Assembly: GCF_004168285.1 (NCBI RefSeq)
Contig: NZ_SEWF01000018.1
Span: 59,887 to 123,886 of the forward strand
DNA length: 64,000 bases
Source: Emticicia agri
GTDB taxonomy: Bacteria > Bacteroidota > Bacteroidia > Cytophagales > Spirosomataceae
Direction of reading: 5' to 3'
In this document: positions 8,702 to 17,810 of the stretch, piece by piece
How positions within the stretch are numbered: position 1 is the stretch's first letter
Layout of the letters: each line of letters opens with the position of its first letter
Notes under the pieces: generated by a model
What the model was told of the DNA's origin: nothing
Seen by the model: the letters and a program-made list of their open reading frames with translations, nothing else
The model's database searches: none
Made by a program: the position numbers and the translations under genes

Positions 8702-10243
8702 TTAATAACCACTATTTTGCGTCAGTTTTCCGCCACTTAACTCAATCTGTAGTGAAGGAATCGGTAATAATTCATTTTTACCTGCCACAAAATTTTTACC
8801 GGAAGCCCTTAGCACACTGGCTGCCCGGCCTGTACGTACCAAATCAAAAAATCTGTCATGCTCCATAGCTAATTCAATGTGGCGCTCCTGCCAAACTGCC
8901 TCTCTTATGTCGGACTGAGAACCAACGGTCAGTGCTTTTAAACCTGCACGCTGGCGAATCCTGTTCAGGTTTGCAATAGCTTCGGCAGGTTTACCCAATT
9001 CGTTGGCTGCTTCTGCATTTATCAACAATACCTCTGCAAAACGCAGTAAATGAATATTCTTCTGTTTTTTATCACGGTTTCCTAAATAATTCTCTACATT
9101 TTTATTCTCAGAATGGTAGGCTTTATAATTATAACGAAGATTCTGTACTGAATCTGCGCTTGGAATACGGAAACCATCAAATAGTACGGTACCTGTATAT
9201 TTACCGCTATTGTCAATAAAAATGATTGTGGCATTTTTTCTTAAATCTCCGGCCTCATAAGCATTCACGAGACTTTGTGAAGGATTATTAAAACCCCAAC
9301 CCAGGTCAGTCCAGCCACCCTTACCACCCACACGCGGTCCCTGAAACATTGAATAAGCATTTACACCAAAATCTGTGTTATTAAATTGTCCGGTTTGTAC
9401 CTCAAAAATGGCCTCACGACTGTTGTCTCCTGCTTGTCGCCAGATAGTAGCATAGTCTGCAATCAAATCATACTGTCCCGAGTTCATCACCTCTTTGGTC
9501 AGGTCATAAGCTTTCTGCCATTCTTTGCGATACATATATACTTTAGCTAACAATGCCTGCGCGGTACCTTTGGCAATTCTTCCGGCACCTGTCTGGCTAC
9601 GAACAGGCAGGTTTGTTACACCATATTGTAAATCTTCAATAATCTGCTGATAAATTTCTTCGGCAGTTGCTCTGGTCTGAAACACAGGGTCAACGTTGGC
9701 ATCGCTGGCATCTTTCGGTACACGTAATATTTTTGGTACTCCACCAAACCACCTTACCAGATTGAAATAATAATAGCCTCTGATTACCCTTATTTCTCCC
9801 ATCAACCGATTTTTGGTAGCATCGTCCAGCGTTGATTGTGCAACTATTACCAAAGCATTATTCACTTTAGCAATTCCATTATAATGACCTGCCCAAAGCG
9901 CTTGTACCAAAATATTGGTTGAGGTAACTGAAAAATCATCAATAACACCTACCGTTCCTTGCTGGTCAGTAGTAGTACTGCCTTTATCAGAATCATCAGA
10001 AATGATAGTGGTGGCTGTTACAAAAGACAATCCGTGCACATCGCCTTCTGAGCCGAAAGCTTCGCCTGTCATTAAACTATTATATACGCCTACAACCAGG
10101 TTTTGCGCCAGATTCGGGTCAGTTTCAGCAGTTGGTTTGCCTTGCAGAGGTACTTCCAGAAAATCGCTGCTACATGAGCTCGCCCATAAAAGCACAAACG
10201 CTGAAACACTGATTTTGAAAATATTTTTTTTCATCGATTTCAT
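8702..10243 (-). CDS. susD: RagB/SusD family nutrient-uptake outer membrane lipoprotein
   Basis: The 513-aa protein has a lipoprotein signal (WASSCSSDFLEVPLQG, Cys24) that places it on the outer membrane beside SusC. The N-terminal SusD-like region (about 25-240) has the TPR-type helices, including GEIRVIRGYYYFNLVRWFGG. The C-terminal RagB region (about 270-513) contains AEVLLINAEAANELGKPAEA, NRIRQRAGL and a final WQERHIELAMEHDRFFDLVR. Known members bind oligosaccharide and act as a lid on the SusC channel. It starts 19 bp after the susC stop, so translation is probably coupled. MKSMKKN offers two in-frame ATGs (10243 and 10234). The first is kept. Confidence 0.95.
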   Translation of the reverse strand: MKSMKKNIFKISVSAFVLLWASSCSSDFLEVPLQGKPTAETDPNLAQNLVVGVYNSLMTGEAFGSEGDVHGLSFVTATTIISDDSDKGSTTTDQQGTVGVIDDFSVTSTNILVQALWAGHYNGIAKVNNALVIVAQSTLDDATKNRLMGEIRVIRGYYYFNLVRWFGGVPKILRVPKDASDANVDPVFQTRATAEEIYQQIIEDLQYGVTNLPVRSQTGAGRIAKGTAQALLAKVYMYRKEWQKAYDLTKEVMNSGQYDLIADYATIWRQAGDNSREAIFEVQTGQFNNTDFGVNAYSMFQGPRVGGKGGWTDLGWGFNNPSQSLVNAYEAGDLRKNATIIFIDNSGKYTGTVLFDGFRIPSADSVQNLRYNYKAYHSENKNVENYLGNRDKKQKNIHLLRFAEVLLINAEAANELGKPAEAIANLNRIRQRAGLKALTVGSQSDIREAVWQERHIELAMEHDRFFDLVRTGRAASVLRASGKNFVAGKNELLPIPSLQIELSGGKLTQNSGY

Positions 10244-10262
10244 AATTAAAATTCGCTAATGA

Positions 10263-13200
10263 TTAAAACCCGACATTCAATCCAAAGGCTAATGTTTTAG
10301 AAGTTGGATACGCATTCAATTCAATCCCCGCTTTTGTTGGGTCTCCCGGTAATTCAGGAGTAAATCCAGAATATTTTTTAAATGTGAAATAATTTTGTGC
10401 AGTTACATACACTCTGGCAGAAGCAATCTTCAGTTTGCTCAGCAATGTTGGCGAAAGGTTATACCCCAAAGCAATATTATTGATACGGATAAAATCGCCC
10501 GATTCAACAAAGTAGGTAGAAGCAGGCAGGTTACCCGAGTTAGCAGCAGGCTCACTATTTATGCCACTTCCTCTTGACCAACGTTCGTAAGCCATAGACG
10601 ACTCAACATTATCATATAACCCTTGTCTGAACGCCCTTTTACCATTATACACCTTGTTACCAAAGTTGCCATAGGCATCAACACTCAAATCGAAGTCTTT
10701 ATAGGTAAATCCGGCATTGAGCCCGAAAAAGGCTTTAGGTTGATAGGAACCTACAAAAACACGGTCATTATCATCAATTTTACCATCACCATTTGTATCC
10801 TGATATTTGAAATCTCCGGCTGAGGCACTTGGCTGAATCACCTGTCCGTTTGAACCTTTATAGGCAGCTACCTCATCATCAGTCTGGAAAACGCCTAAAA
10901 CCTGCAATACATAAAAACTACCAACGGGCTGTCCGTTATCGGTTTTAGTAGTATATTGTTGCGATGCGCCTATACCGCCGTCTATAATCGGTTGACCACC
11001 ATTCAGACCTATCACAGAGTTTTTATTGAAAGTGATATTCCCTCCTACTCTGTAACTCATGTCTTCATTAATTTTATCCCGCCAGTTCAATGCGGCTTCA
11101 AATCCGGTGTTTCTGATAGAAGCAGCATTAGTCAATACTACGCCATCTTTATCACCTGTTACCGATGGTACTTTTACATTAATCAACAGGTCTTTAGATT
11201 TTTTATCATAGAACCCAAACTCTCCCTGCAATTTTCCGTTCATAATACTAAAATCCAATCCTAAATCTGCCTCTTCTGTGGTTTCCCATTTCAGGTTCGG
11301 GTCTTTGATTTGTGTAATAGCTGAACCCAAAGTAGCTACACCTCCACCAAATGGATAAGCCAGATTTGGCTCAACTGTTACAATATAGCCATCAGAACTG
11401 ATTCTGTCATTCCCCACACGTCCCCAGCTTGCACGCAGTTTAATAGTCTGAAACAATGATTGTCCTTTCAGAAACTCTTCATTAGTCAGTATCCAACCTG
11501 CCCCGAACGATGGAAAGTAACCCCAACGGTTAGCCGGAGGGAATCTTGAACTTCCATCGGCACGCATCGTAGCCGTAAACAGGTACTTATCATTATAATT
11601 ATAATTTAAACGACTGATGTAAGAATTTCTTGCCCACTTGTCGCCCTCGCCTGAGTTGGTAGAGGTATTAGCATTACCCGTGTTGATATACCAGAGATTT
11701 TTAGAGGCTGGTACGTCTCTTCTAAACGCCGAAAATTTACTTTGCGTATATTGCTCGGCTGTTGTACCTACCATTACATTTAAGGTATGCTTGCCAAAAG
11801 TCTTGTTATAAGTAAAGGTGTTATCCCAGACCCACCGGAAAATATTTTCGTTTGTTACGGTCAGATTACTATTCGGATTACGCTGATTTCCACCTGCTAA
11901 AATAAAAGTAGTCTGGTCGTTATTAAACTGGTAGTTGTACTCACGTGCATTTCTGAAATTCAAATCCCCTCCTATACTACTACGAAATGTCAATGATTTA
12001 ATCGGATTAAATTCCAGATACCCCGATGATTGTAAGCGATTAAGTACTGTATAATCATCGTTATTATTAATATCCAATACGGCATTACCCACATTCTGAA
12101 AGAGCGAAGTATTGCCATATTTACCATCTTTCATGGCTTCAATTGTCGGCGCGGCTCTATAGGCATTATTGTATGCGGCATTCAGATTTACGTTCTGGTC
12201 ACGACTATTCGTAAAAGAAGTAGTAAGACCTACTCTCAGTTTTTCGTGAAGTGTAAAATCATCGTTTAAACGGGCAGTAAAGCGTCTGAAATTATTTTTA
12301 ATAATAATTCCTTCATCGCCCAAGTAGCCAAGGCTTAAATAATGTTTTGATTTATCAGAACCTCCTGAGATAGAAAGGTTATGATTCTGCATAAAAGCCT
12401 CTCTTAAAATCTCACCATACCAATCTGTTGAAATGGTTCCTGCAGGAAAGGGTTGTCCGCCACTGGCTGCACTTACATAGTTGGCATATTCTGCGGCATT
12501 AGCCATTTTTACCAGATTAGCCGCCGAACGCATCCCTATCTGGGTGTTGTAATTCACCACCATTTTGCCCGATACTCCTTTTTTGGTGGTAATAATTACT
12601 ACACCATTAGCACCACGAGACCCATAAATAGCCGTAGCCGAAGCATCTTTCAGAATATCAATATTGGTAATATCTGCGGTATTTACATTGCTGATGTCGT
12701 CGGTTAATACCCCATCAACCACAAAAAGTGTGGCTGTACCAGCCAGCGCAGTACCTGTACCACGAATGCGGATATTGGGAGAACTACCCGGACGACCGCT
12801 ACTGATAATCTGTACCCCTGCCACCTTGCCCTGAATGGCCTGTGTTGGGGTCATAACAGGTTGTTTTACTAATTCTTCACCTTTTACACTTGAGGTAGCA
12901 CCCGTTACATCTACTTTACGTTGCGAGCCATAGCCTATCACCACTACCTGCTCCAATTCATTAGTGGCCTCTTCAAGTCCGATAGTTAGTTCGGTCTGAC
13001 TATTGACCGCTACTTCTTTATTTGAATAACCAATAAAAGAAACCACAAGCGTAGCATTGGGTAAAGCATTGATACTAAAGTTTCCTTCAAAGTCGGCTAC
13101 CGTTCCGGTATTAGTATCCTTTATCCTGATAGAAGCCCCCGGAATACCTTCTTTTGTCTTCTGGTCTATTACTTTTCCTGAAATTTTAGATTGAGCAAAA

Positions 13201-13277
13201 GCAAGAGAACAACTGAGCAAGAGAAGCAAAACGCTTACGCTTCTTTTCATTGAACTGTTAAGAGAATTTTTATTCAT
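10263..13277 (-). CDS. susC: SusC/RagA family TonB-linked outer membrane protein
   Basis: A 1004-aa glycan importer with a signal peptide (about 1-28, CSLAFAQ). It contains a CarboxypepD_reg-like domain (about 30-110, ISGKVIDQKTKEGIPGASI), a TonB-box-like/plug region (about 115-230, VVVIGYGSQRKVDVTGATSS and ATAIYGSRGANGVVIITTKK) and a 22-strand barrel to the C-terminal FGLNVGF. The SusC signature motifs are intact and the length is normal. It is the first gene of the operon that continues with susD, LamG and the glucanase, and diverges from the membrane regulator. A second in-frame ATG (13250) gives an equally good signal peptide. Confidence 0.96.
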   Translation of the reverse strand: MNKNSLNSSMKRSVSVLLLLLSCSLAFAQSKISGKVIDQKTKEGIPGASIRIKDTNTGTVADFEGNFSINALPNATLVVSFIGYSNKEVAVNSQTELTIGLEEATNELEQVVVIGYGSQRKVDVTGATSSVKGEELVKQPVMTPTQAIQGKVAGVQIISSGRPGSSPNIRIRGTGTALAGTATLFVVDGVLTDDISNVNTADITNIDILKDASATAIYGSRGANGVVIITTKKGVSGKMVVNYNTQIGMRSAANLVKMANAAEYANYVSAASGGQPFPAGTISTDWYGEILREAFMQNHNLSISGGSDKSKHYLSLGYLGDEGIIIKNNFRRFTARLNDDFTLHEKLRVGLTTSFTNSRDQNVNLNAAYNNAYRAAPTIEAMKDGKYGNTSLFQNVGNAVLDINNNDDYTVLNRLQSSGYLEFNPIKSLTFRSSIGGDLNFRNAREYNYQFNNDQTTFILAGGNQRNPNSNLTVTNENIFRWVWDNTFTYNKTFGKHTLNVMVGTTAEQYTQSKFSAFRRDVPASKNLWYINTGNANTSTNSGEGDKWARNSYISRLNYNYNDKYLFTATMRADGSSRFPPANRWGYFPSFGAGWILTNEEFLKGQSLFQTIKLRASWGRVGNDRISSDGYIVTVEPNLAYPFGGGVATLGSAITQIKDPNLKWETTEEADLGLDFSIMNGKLQGEFGFYDKKSKDLLINVKVPSVTGDKDGVVLTNAASIRNTGFEAALNWRDKINEDMSYRVGGNITFNKNSVIGLNGGQPIIDGGIGASQQYTTKTDNGQPVGSFYVLQVLGVFQTDDEVAAYKGSNGQVIQPSASAGDFKYQDTNGDGKIDDNDRVFVGSYQPKAFFGLNAGFTYKDFDLSVDAYGNFGNKVYNGKRAFRQGLYDNVESSMAYERWSRGSGINSEPAANSGNLPASTYFVESGDFIRINNIALGYNLSPTLLSKLKIASARVYVTAQNYFTFKKYSGFTPELPGDPTKAGIELNAYPTSKTLAFGLNVGF

Positions 13278-13618
13278 ACGGTAATTTACGAGAGTACAGA
13301 AATTGTTTTGTTGTGTTGTTTACATTAAAATACAGCGAATCAGAAACCAGAGAATTGATTGGGTCGGTACATCATTCCCTGAGTTTATCAAGCAAACATT
13401 CAGAAGAATATAAATAACTATCTGTAAAGTAATAATGTTTAAAAAACAGACTTTATTGAAATAAACAAAGATTTTATTTAATTTATCCGGCACAAAGTAC
13501 AGGTTTTTAAAAACATTATCCTAAAAAACTGCCACATCAATACTACATCATTTTGCCTGTTTTATAGGTTTTTTCGTTATTTTTACCACATCATTAAAAA
13601 AAACAGCTCATTAAACAC
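13278..13618. promoter_or_regulatory. Divergent susC / regulator control region with four ACATCAWT boxes
   Basis: This 341-bp region has no gene. The octamer ACATCATT occurs at 13369-13376, 13545-13552 and 13588-13595, with a one-base variant ACATCAAT at 13534-13541. Two copies flank the predicted regulator promoter. On the susC side, TGTACTTTG (complement of about 13493-13501) is a degenerate -7 candidate that would give a leader of about 210 nt. The boxes are candidate operators for the adjacent regulator. That link is inference. Confidence 0.5.
13552..13585 (+). promoter_or_regulatory. Predicted promoter of the membrane regulator gene
   Basis: TTTG at 13552-13555, a 22-nt spacer, then TATTTTTA at 13578-13585, close to the Bacteroidota consensus TTTG-N19-TAnnTTTG. 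It lies 34 nt upstream of the TTG start. ACATCATT boxes overlap its -33 end and abut its -7 end. Confidence 0.55.
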
Positions 13619-16429
13619 TTGCTCTTTAAAAAATTGAATAAAATTCTTAGCTGCTGGCTGCTTGTGCTACTTTGGAATATTTCCTATTCGCAAAGACTGG
13701 CAGATTTGTGCCAACCAGACTTATTCAATTACTCACACCAGATTTATAAAGCCCATCGGCAGAACTGGGGTATTGCCCAGAACCCCGTGAACAGGTTCAT
13801 GTATTTTGCAAACTCTAAAGGCCTATTAGAGTTTGACGGAACTCAATGGACAACCTATGAGCTACCTGCCAAACAAATTGTGAGGTCGGTTATCTGTGAT
13901 AAAACCGGAAGGATTTACACAGGTGCTCTGGGTGAATTCGGGTATTGGGACAAATCGGCTGACGGCTCGCTTTCCTATCATTCGCTGAAACCCCTTATCA
14001 AAGAAAGCCAGTTTAATCAGGAAGAAATCTGGCATATCGTAGAAACCTCAAACGGCATTATTTTTCAGTCGTTTGCTTATATGTTTCTTCTTCAGAACAA
14101 TACTGTTAAAAAACTACCTACACCCGGTAATATCCTTTTTGCTTTCGATGTAAATGGTCGCTATTTTCTGGAAGTACTCGAAAAAGGCTTGTACGAAATC
14201 ATCAATAATCAGTTTGTTTTTGTTCAGAACAGTGAATTTCTAAAAAATGAGTCTGTACACACCATTTTACCTACCAATGATATTTCAGGTTTTCTTGTCG
14301 GCACCAGTAAAGGAATATATATCTATAATGGCAGTAGCTTTAAGCCTTTCAATCAGCAATTGCAGTTGTTTGTTCAGCAAAACCAGCTCAATGGTGGCGT
14401 AAGGCTTACCAATGGAGGTTATGTATTCGGCACCATACTAAATGGTATGGTCATTACAGATGCACAGGGTACTATTACTAATAATTTCAACCAGAAGAAT
14501 GGTTTACAGAATAATACAGTGCTTTCGTTACAGAGCGATGAAAAGGGAAATGTGTGGTTGGGCTTAGACAAAGGTATCTCTATGATAGCATTAAGTTCGC
14601 CTTTTAAATACTTTGAAGACATTGAAGGAGAATTAGGAACGGTGTTCGACGCAGCTATTTTTCAGAATAAATTATACCTGGCTACCAATCATGGGGTATT
14701 TTATACCTTGTTAGATGGGCGTAACCGACAATTCAGTCTGGTTGCCAATACACAAAGCCAGACCTGGGATTTAGAAGTAATTGACAACCAATTGTTGTGC
14801 GGGCATAACAATGGCACTTTCAGGATTGATAACCTGAAAGCCACTCCTATCTCTACTATTACAGGTGGTTTAGTTATCAAGCCTTTGAAAAACTACCCTA
14901 ATCATCTGATACAAGGTACTTATACCAAATTGTGTATTTACCAGAAAGATAAATCAGGTAAATGGGTTTTCTCACATACAATTGATAACTTTTCGGCTCC
15001 TATTAAGCAATTAGAAGAAAATGAAAATGGCGAAATTTTTATCAATACTTTAAACAATGGCATTTTCAGGTTACAATTATCTGCCGACTTACGGAAGATT
15101 GACAAACAAACAGCCATTCAGCAGGATTTTGTCCCTAAAAATCTGACAAGAATCCGAAATAAAATTGTAGTAACCAGTAATAAAGGTGTTTTGGAATACC
15201 ATGACAATAGTCAGACTTTCCAGCCGATAGTGGCACTTAAAAACCATACGAATATTCAGAAAATATTTACTATAAGCGATAATGAACAATGGTATCTAAA
15301 AAACAATGGTTCGTTCGGAATGGTGTCGCCACAAAATGTCTGGTTAGAATTACCTTTAAAAAAAGACACCTGGGTAAGCGATTATGAAAACTTAAAAGTA
15401 TTTGGCTCTACATTTCTTTTTTGCAAAGAAAACGGCTTTACCATTCTTGACCGCAACAGCATTCTGAACCTTTTAGGGGTAAAAGGCAGAAAACCTATTA
15501 TCAGAAGTGTAAAAGTAGAAAACCACCCGGAGTTATCTCATTTTTTTACAGACAACTCTACTCCACAAAATATGACATTTAAGTATAACCAGAACACTTT
15601 ACTTTTTACTTTCAGCTCTACCGACTATACCTCTTCGGTCAAATTCAGTTATTGGTTAGAGAACAATATGATGAGGTGGTCAGAGTTTTCGGAAAATTAT
15701 GAAAAAGAGTTTAACAACCTGTCTCCCGGCTCATATACCCTTCATTTACTCACCAATACAAGTGATGCCGAAACTGTACTTCATTTTATCATTAATGACC
15801 CCTGGTACTGGAATCCCTGGAGCAAGACGCTGTATCTGTTATTGTTCATAGGTATCTATTATTATTTATACAAACTGCACCTGAAAAGGTTGAAAGACCA
15901 GAATCAGCAACTGGTAAAAGAGAAAGAAGAAGAATTAAAACGACAACAGGAAAAAAGTAAGCAGGAAATTATTACGCTACGTAATGAGCAATTAGAGCAG
16001 GATATTATCCGCAAATCCGAAGAGTTGGCTAATTCTACTATGCAATTGATAAAAAAGAATGAATTGTTGCAACAGTTAAAAGCAGAAAGTCAGGAATTAG
16101 AGGGAAATATCAAAGCCGGTTCACTCAACCATATTATTAAGTTAATTGATAATAATATTTCATCAGGCCATGACTGGCAGGTATTTGAACAGAACTTCAA
16201 TCGGGTGCATGAAGAGTTTTTCAAAAAGCTATTAGAACGTTATCCTGATTTATCACCGGGTGATTTAAGGCTCTCTGCTTATTTGCGCATGAACCTTTCG
16301 TCAAAAGAAATTGCCCAGTTATTAAATATTACTTACAGAAGCGTGGAATTGAAGCGATACCGACTCAGGAAAAAACTGAATCTGGAAACAGAAGAGAATT
16401 TAGTAGAATGGCTGATTGGAGAGTTTTGA
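13619..16429 (+). CDS. Membrane-bound sensor regulator: propeller, Y_Y_Y domain, TM, LuxR-type HTH
   Basis: The 936-aa protein starts at a TTG. The frame is closed by a stop at 13595, and no ATG exists before the signal peptide (about 1-25) ends. Two-component-regulator propeller repeats fill about 35-600 (NRFMYFANSKGLLEFDG, GNVWLGLDKGISMIAL), followed by a Y_Y_Y domain (about 660-715), one TM helix (about 734-755) and a coiled coil (about 760-835). A C-terminal LuxR-type HTH covers about 870-936 (SSKEIAQLLNITYRSVELKR). There is no histidine kinase or receiver domain, so periplasmic ligand binding appears wired straight to a membrane-tethered DNA-binding domain. It is divergent from susC and is the likely regulator of the polysaccharide locus. 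Confidence 0.9.
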   Translation: MLFKKLNKILSCWLLVLLWNISYSQRLADLCQPDLFNYSHQIYKAHRQNWGIAQNPVNRFMYFANSKGLLEFDGTQWTTYELPAKQIVRSVICDKTGRIYTGALGEFGYWDKSADGSLSYHSLKPLIKESQFNQEEIWHIVETSNGIIFQSFAYMFLLQNNTVKKLPTPGNILFAFDVNGRYFLEVLEKGLYEIINNQFVFVQNSEFLKNESVHTILPTNDISGFLVGTSKGIYIYNGSSFKPFNQQLQLFVQQNQLNGGVRLTNGGYVFGTILNGMVITDAQGTITNNFNQKNGLQNNTVLSLQSDEKGNVWLGLDKGISMIALSSPFKYFEDIEGELGTVFDAAIFQNKLYLATNHGVFYTLLDGRNRQFSLVANTQSQTWDLEVIDNQLLCGHNNGTFRIDNLKATPISTITGGLVIKPLKNYPNHLIQGTYTKLCIYQKDKSGKWVFSHTIDNFSAPIKQLEENENGEIFINTLNNGIFRLQLSADLRKIDKQTAIQQDFVPKNLTRIRNKIVVTSNKGVLEYHDNSQTFQPIVALKNHTNIQKIFTISDNEQWYLKNNGSFGMVSPQNVWLELPLKKDTWVSDYENLKVFGSTFLFCKENGFTILDRNSILNLLGVKGRKPIIRSVKVENHPELSHFFTDNSTPQNMTFKYNQNTLLFTFSSTDYTSSVKFSYWLENNMMRWSEFSENYEKEFNNLSPGSYTLHLLTNTSDAETVLHFIINDPWYWNPWSKTLYLLLFIGIYYYLYKLHLKRLKDQNQQLVKEKEEELKRQQEKSKQEIITLRNEQLEQDIIRKSEELANSTMQLIKKNELLQQLKAESQELEGNIKAGSLNHIIKLIDNNISSGHDWQVFEQNFNRVHEEFFKKLLERYPDLSPGDLRLSAYLRMNLSSKEIAQLLNITYRSVELKRYRLRKKLNLETEENLVEWLIGEF

Positions 16430-16430
16430 T

Positions 16431-16472
16431 AGAAAAGTGCCTAACTCTAATCTTAAAGATAGGCACTTTTCT
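16431..16472. terminator. Bidirectional terminator between regulator and amidohydrolase
   Basis: Perfect 12-bp stem AGAAAAGTGCCT / AGGCACTTTTCT with an 18-nt loop, between two convergent genes. T-rich on one side and A-rich on the other, so it can serve both strands. Confidence 0.75.
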
Positions 16473-16486
16473 ATATCTATAAATCT

Positions 16487-17758
16487 TTATTGATTCCTAT
16501 AAACTTTTCCGTCTTTCATTACAAAAGTCAGCTTCTTTTCAATTACCGTTACATCTTGTTGCGGGTCTCCATCAATGGCAATTATATCAGCCCATTTTCC
16601 TACTGCAATAGAGCCTGCTTTGTCTTTAATACCTATCAAATCAGCCGCATTGATAGTAGCAGCCTGTATAGCCTGAATAGGTGTAAGGCCATATTTTACC
16701 ATATAAAAGAACTGCTTAGCATTATCTCCATGCGGATATACGCCCGAATCAGTACCATAAGCAACTTTTACACCTGCTTTGACAGCTTTCTGAAAATTCT
16801 CTCTTTGAACCCTACCCACCAGTTTTTCTTTGTCAATAATTTTTTGAGGAACACCCATTTTCGAATATTCTGACAGAATATAATCATCGTTATATATATC
16901 AGCCACCAGATAAGTGCCTTTTTCTTTCATCAGGCGAATTCCTTCATCATTCAGGAAACTTCCATGTTCAATTGAGGATACACCCGCCTTAACTGCCATA
17001 TTAATTCCTTCTGCACCATGTGCATGTGCGGCCACTTTTTTACCCCACAATTTTGCTTCTTCCACAATAGCATTCATTTCTTCTTGTGAATACTGTGGTG
17101 CCCCTACTGATTCTTCTTCTGTTAAAACTCCGGCTGTTGCGCCAAACTTGATTAAATCAGCGCCATATTTAATATTCTTACGCACCATTTTCCTTACGCC
17201 ATCTACCCCATCAGCCACACCAGATTCCTGCTGAAAATGGACATAAGGAGAAAAACCTGTTAAATCTCCGTGGCTTCCGGTTGCTCCTATAAAAAATCCG
17301 GCCACATATAATCTTGGCCCTTCTACCTTGCCTGAATTAATGGCATTGCGTAAAGCAATATCGATATATTCGCTGGCTCCTACATCACGGCAAGTAGTGA
17401 AACCTGCCTGCAAAGTCCGTTTGGCATAGATATGTGCGGTTATGGCTACATCAATCGGAGATTTACGAAATAAGTCTTCCATATAATTTTCCGGCTGAAA
17501 AGTGATATGCGTATGGCAATCTATCAAACCCGGTAAAACCGTTTTTTTACTTAAATCTATTACCTGTGCGTTAGCAGGGATTCTTACATTACCTCCTACT
17601 TCGGTTATCAGATTATCTTTGATAAGAATTACCTGATTATCGAAAAAGATTCCTTTTTCACTATCGAATAATTTACCTGCTTTGATAGCAGTAATTTTTT
17701 CCTGAGCAAAAGCATAAGTACAAATAATACTTAATAAAACACAAAGGAAATTTTTCAT
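16487..17758 (-). CDS. Secreted metal-dependent amidohydrolase (imidazolonepropionase-like)
   Basis: A 423-aa protein with a signal peptide (about 1-19, ICTYAFAQ) and a TIM-barrel amidohydrolase domain. Metal ligands are visible: HTH in LIDCHTHITFQP, a Lys in IKFGATAGV, His residues in KVAAHAHGAEG and SIEHGSFL, and the Asp in YGTDSGVYPHGD. The family includes imidazolonepropionase and secreted Xaa-Pro or Sgx-type dipeptidases. Export suggests turnover of an extracellular peptide or amide. It lies 52 bp downstream of hisD on the same strand without an obvious terminator, so it may be read through from the his operon. An imidazole-related substrate would be speculation. Confidence 0.88.
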   Translation of the reverse strand: MKNFLCVLLSIICTYAFAQEKITAIKAGKLFDSEKGIFFDNQVILIKDNLITEVGGNVRIPANAQVIDLSKKTVLPGLIDCHTHITFQPENYMEDLFRKSPIDVAITAHIYAKRTLQAGFTTCRDVGASEYIDIALRNAINSGKVEGPRLYVAGFFIGATGSHGDLTGFSPYVHFQQESGVADGVDGVRKMVRKNIKYGADLIKFGATAGVLTEEESVGAPQYSQEEMNAIVEEAKLWGKKVAAHAHGAEGINMAVKAGVSSIEHGSFLNDEGIRLMKEKGTYLVADIYNDDYILSEYSKMGVPQKIIDKEKLVGRVQRENFQKAVKAGVKVAYGTDSGVYPHGDNAKQFFYMVKYGLTPIQAIQAATINAADLIGIKDKAGSIAVGKWADIIAIDGDPQQDVTVIEKKLTFVMKDGKVYRNQ

Positions 17759-17810
17759 GAGTTCAGCAGGTATAAATGATGGTTAATTGATTGATAGTTA
17801 AAATCAACTT

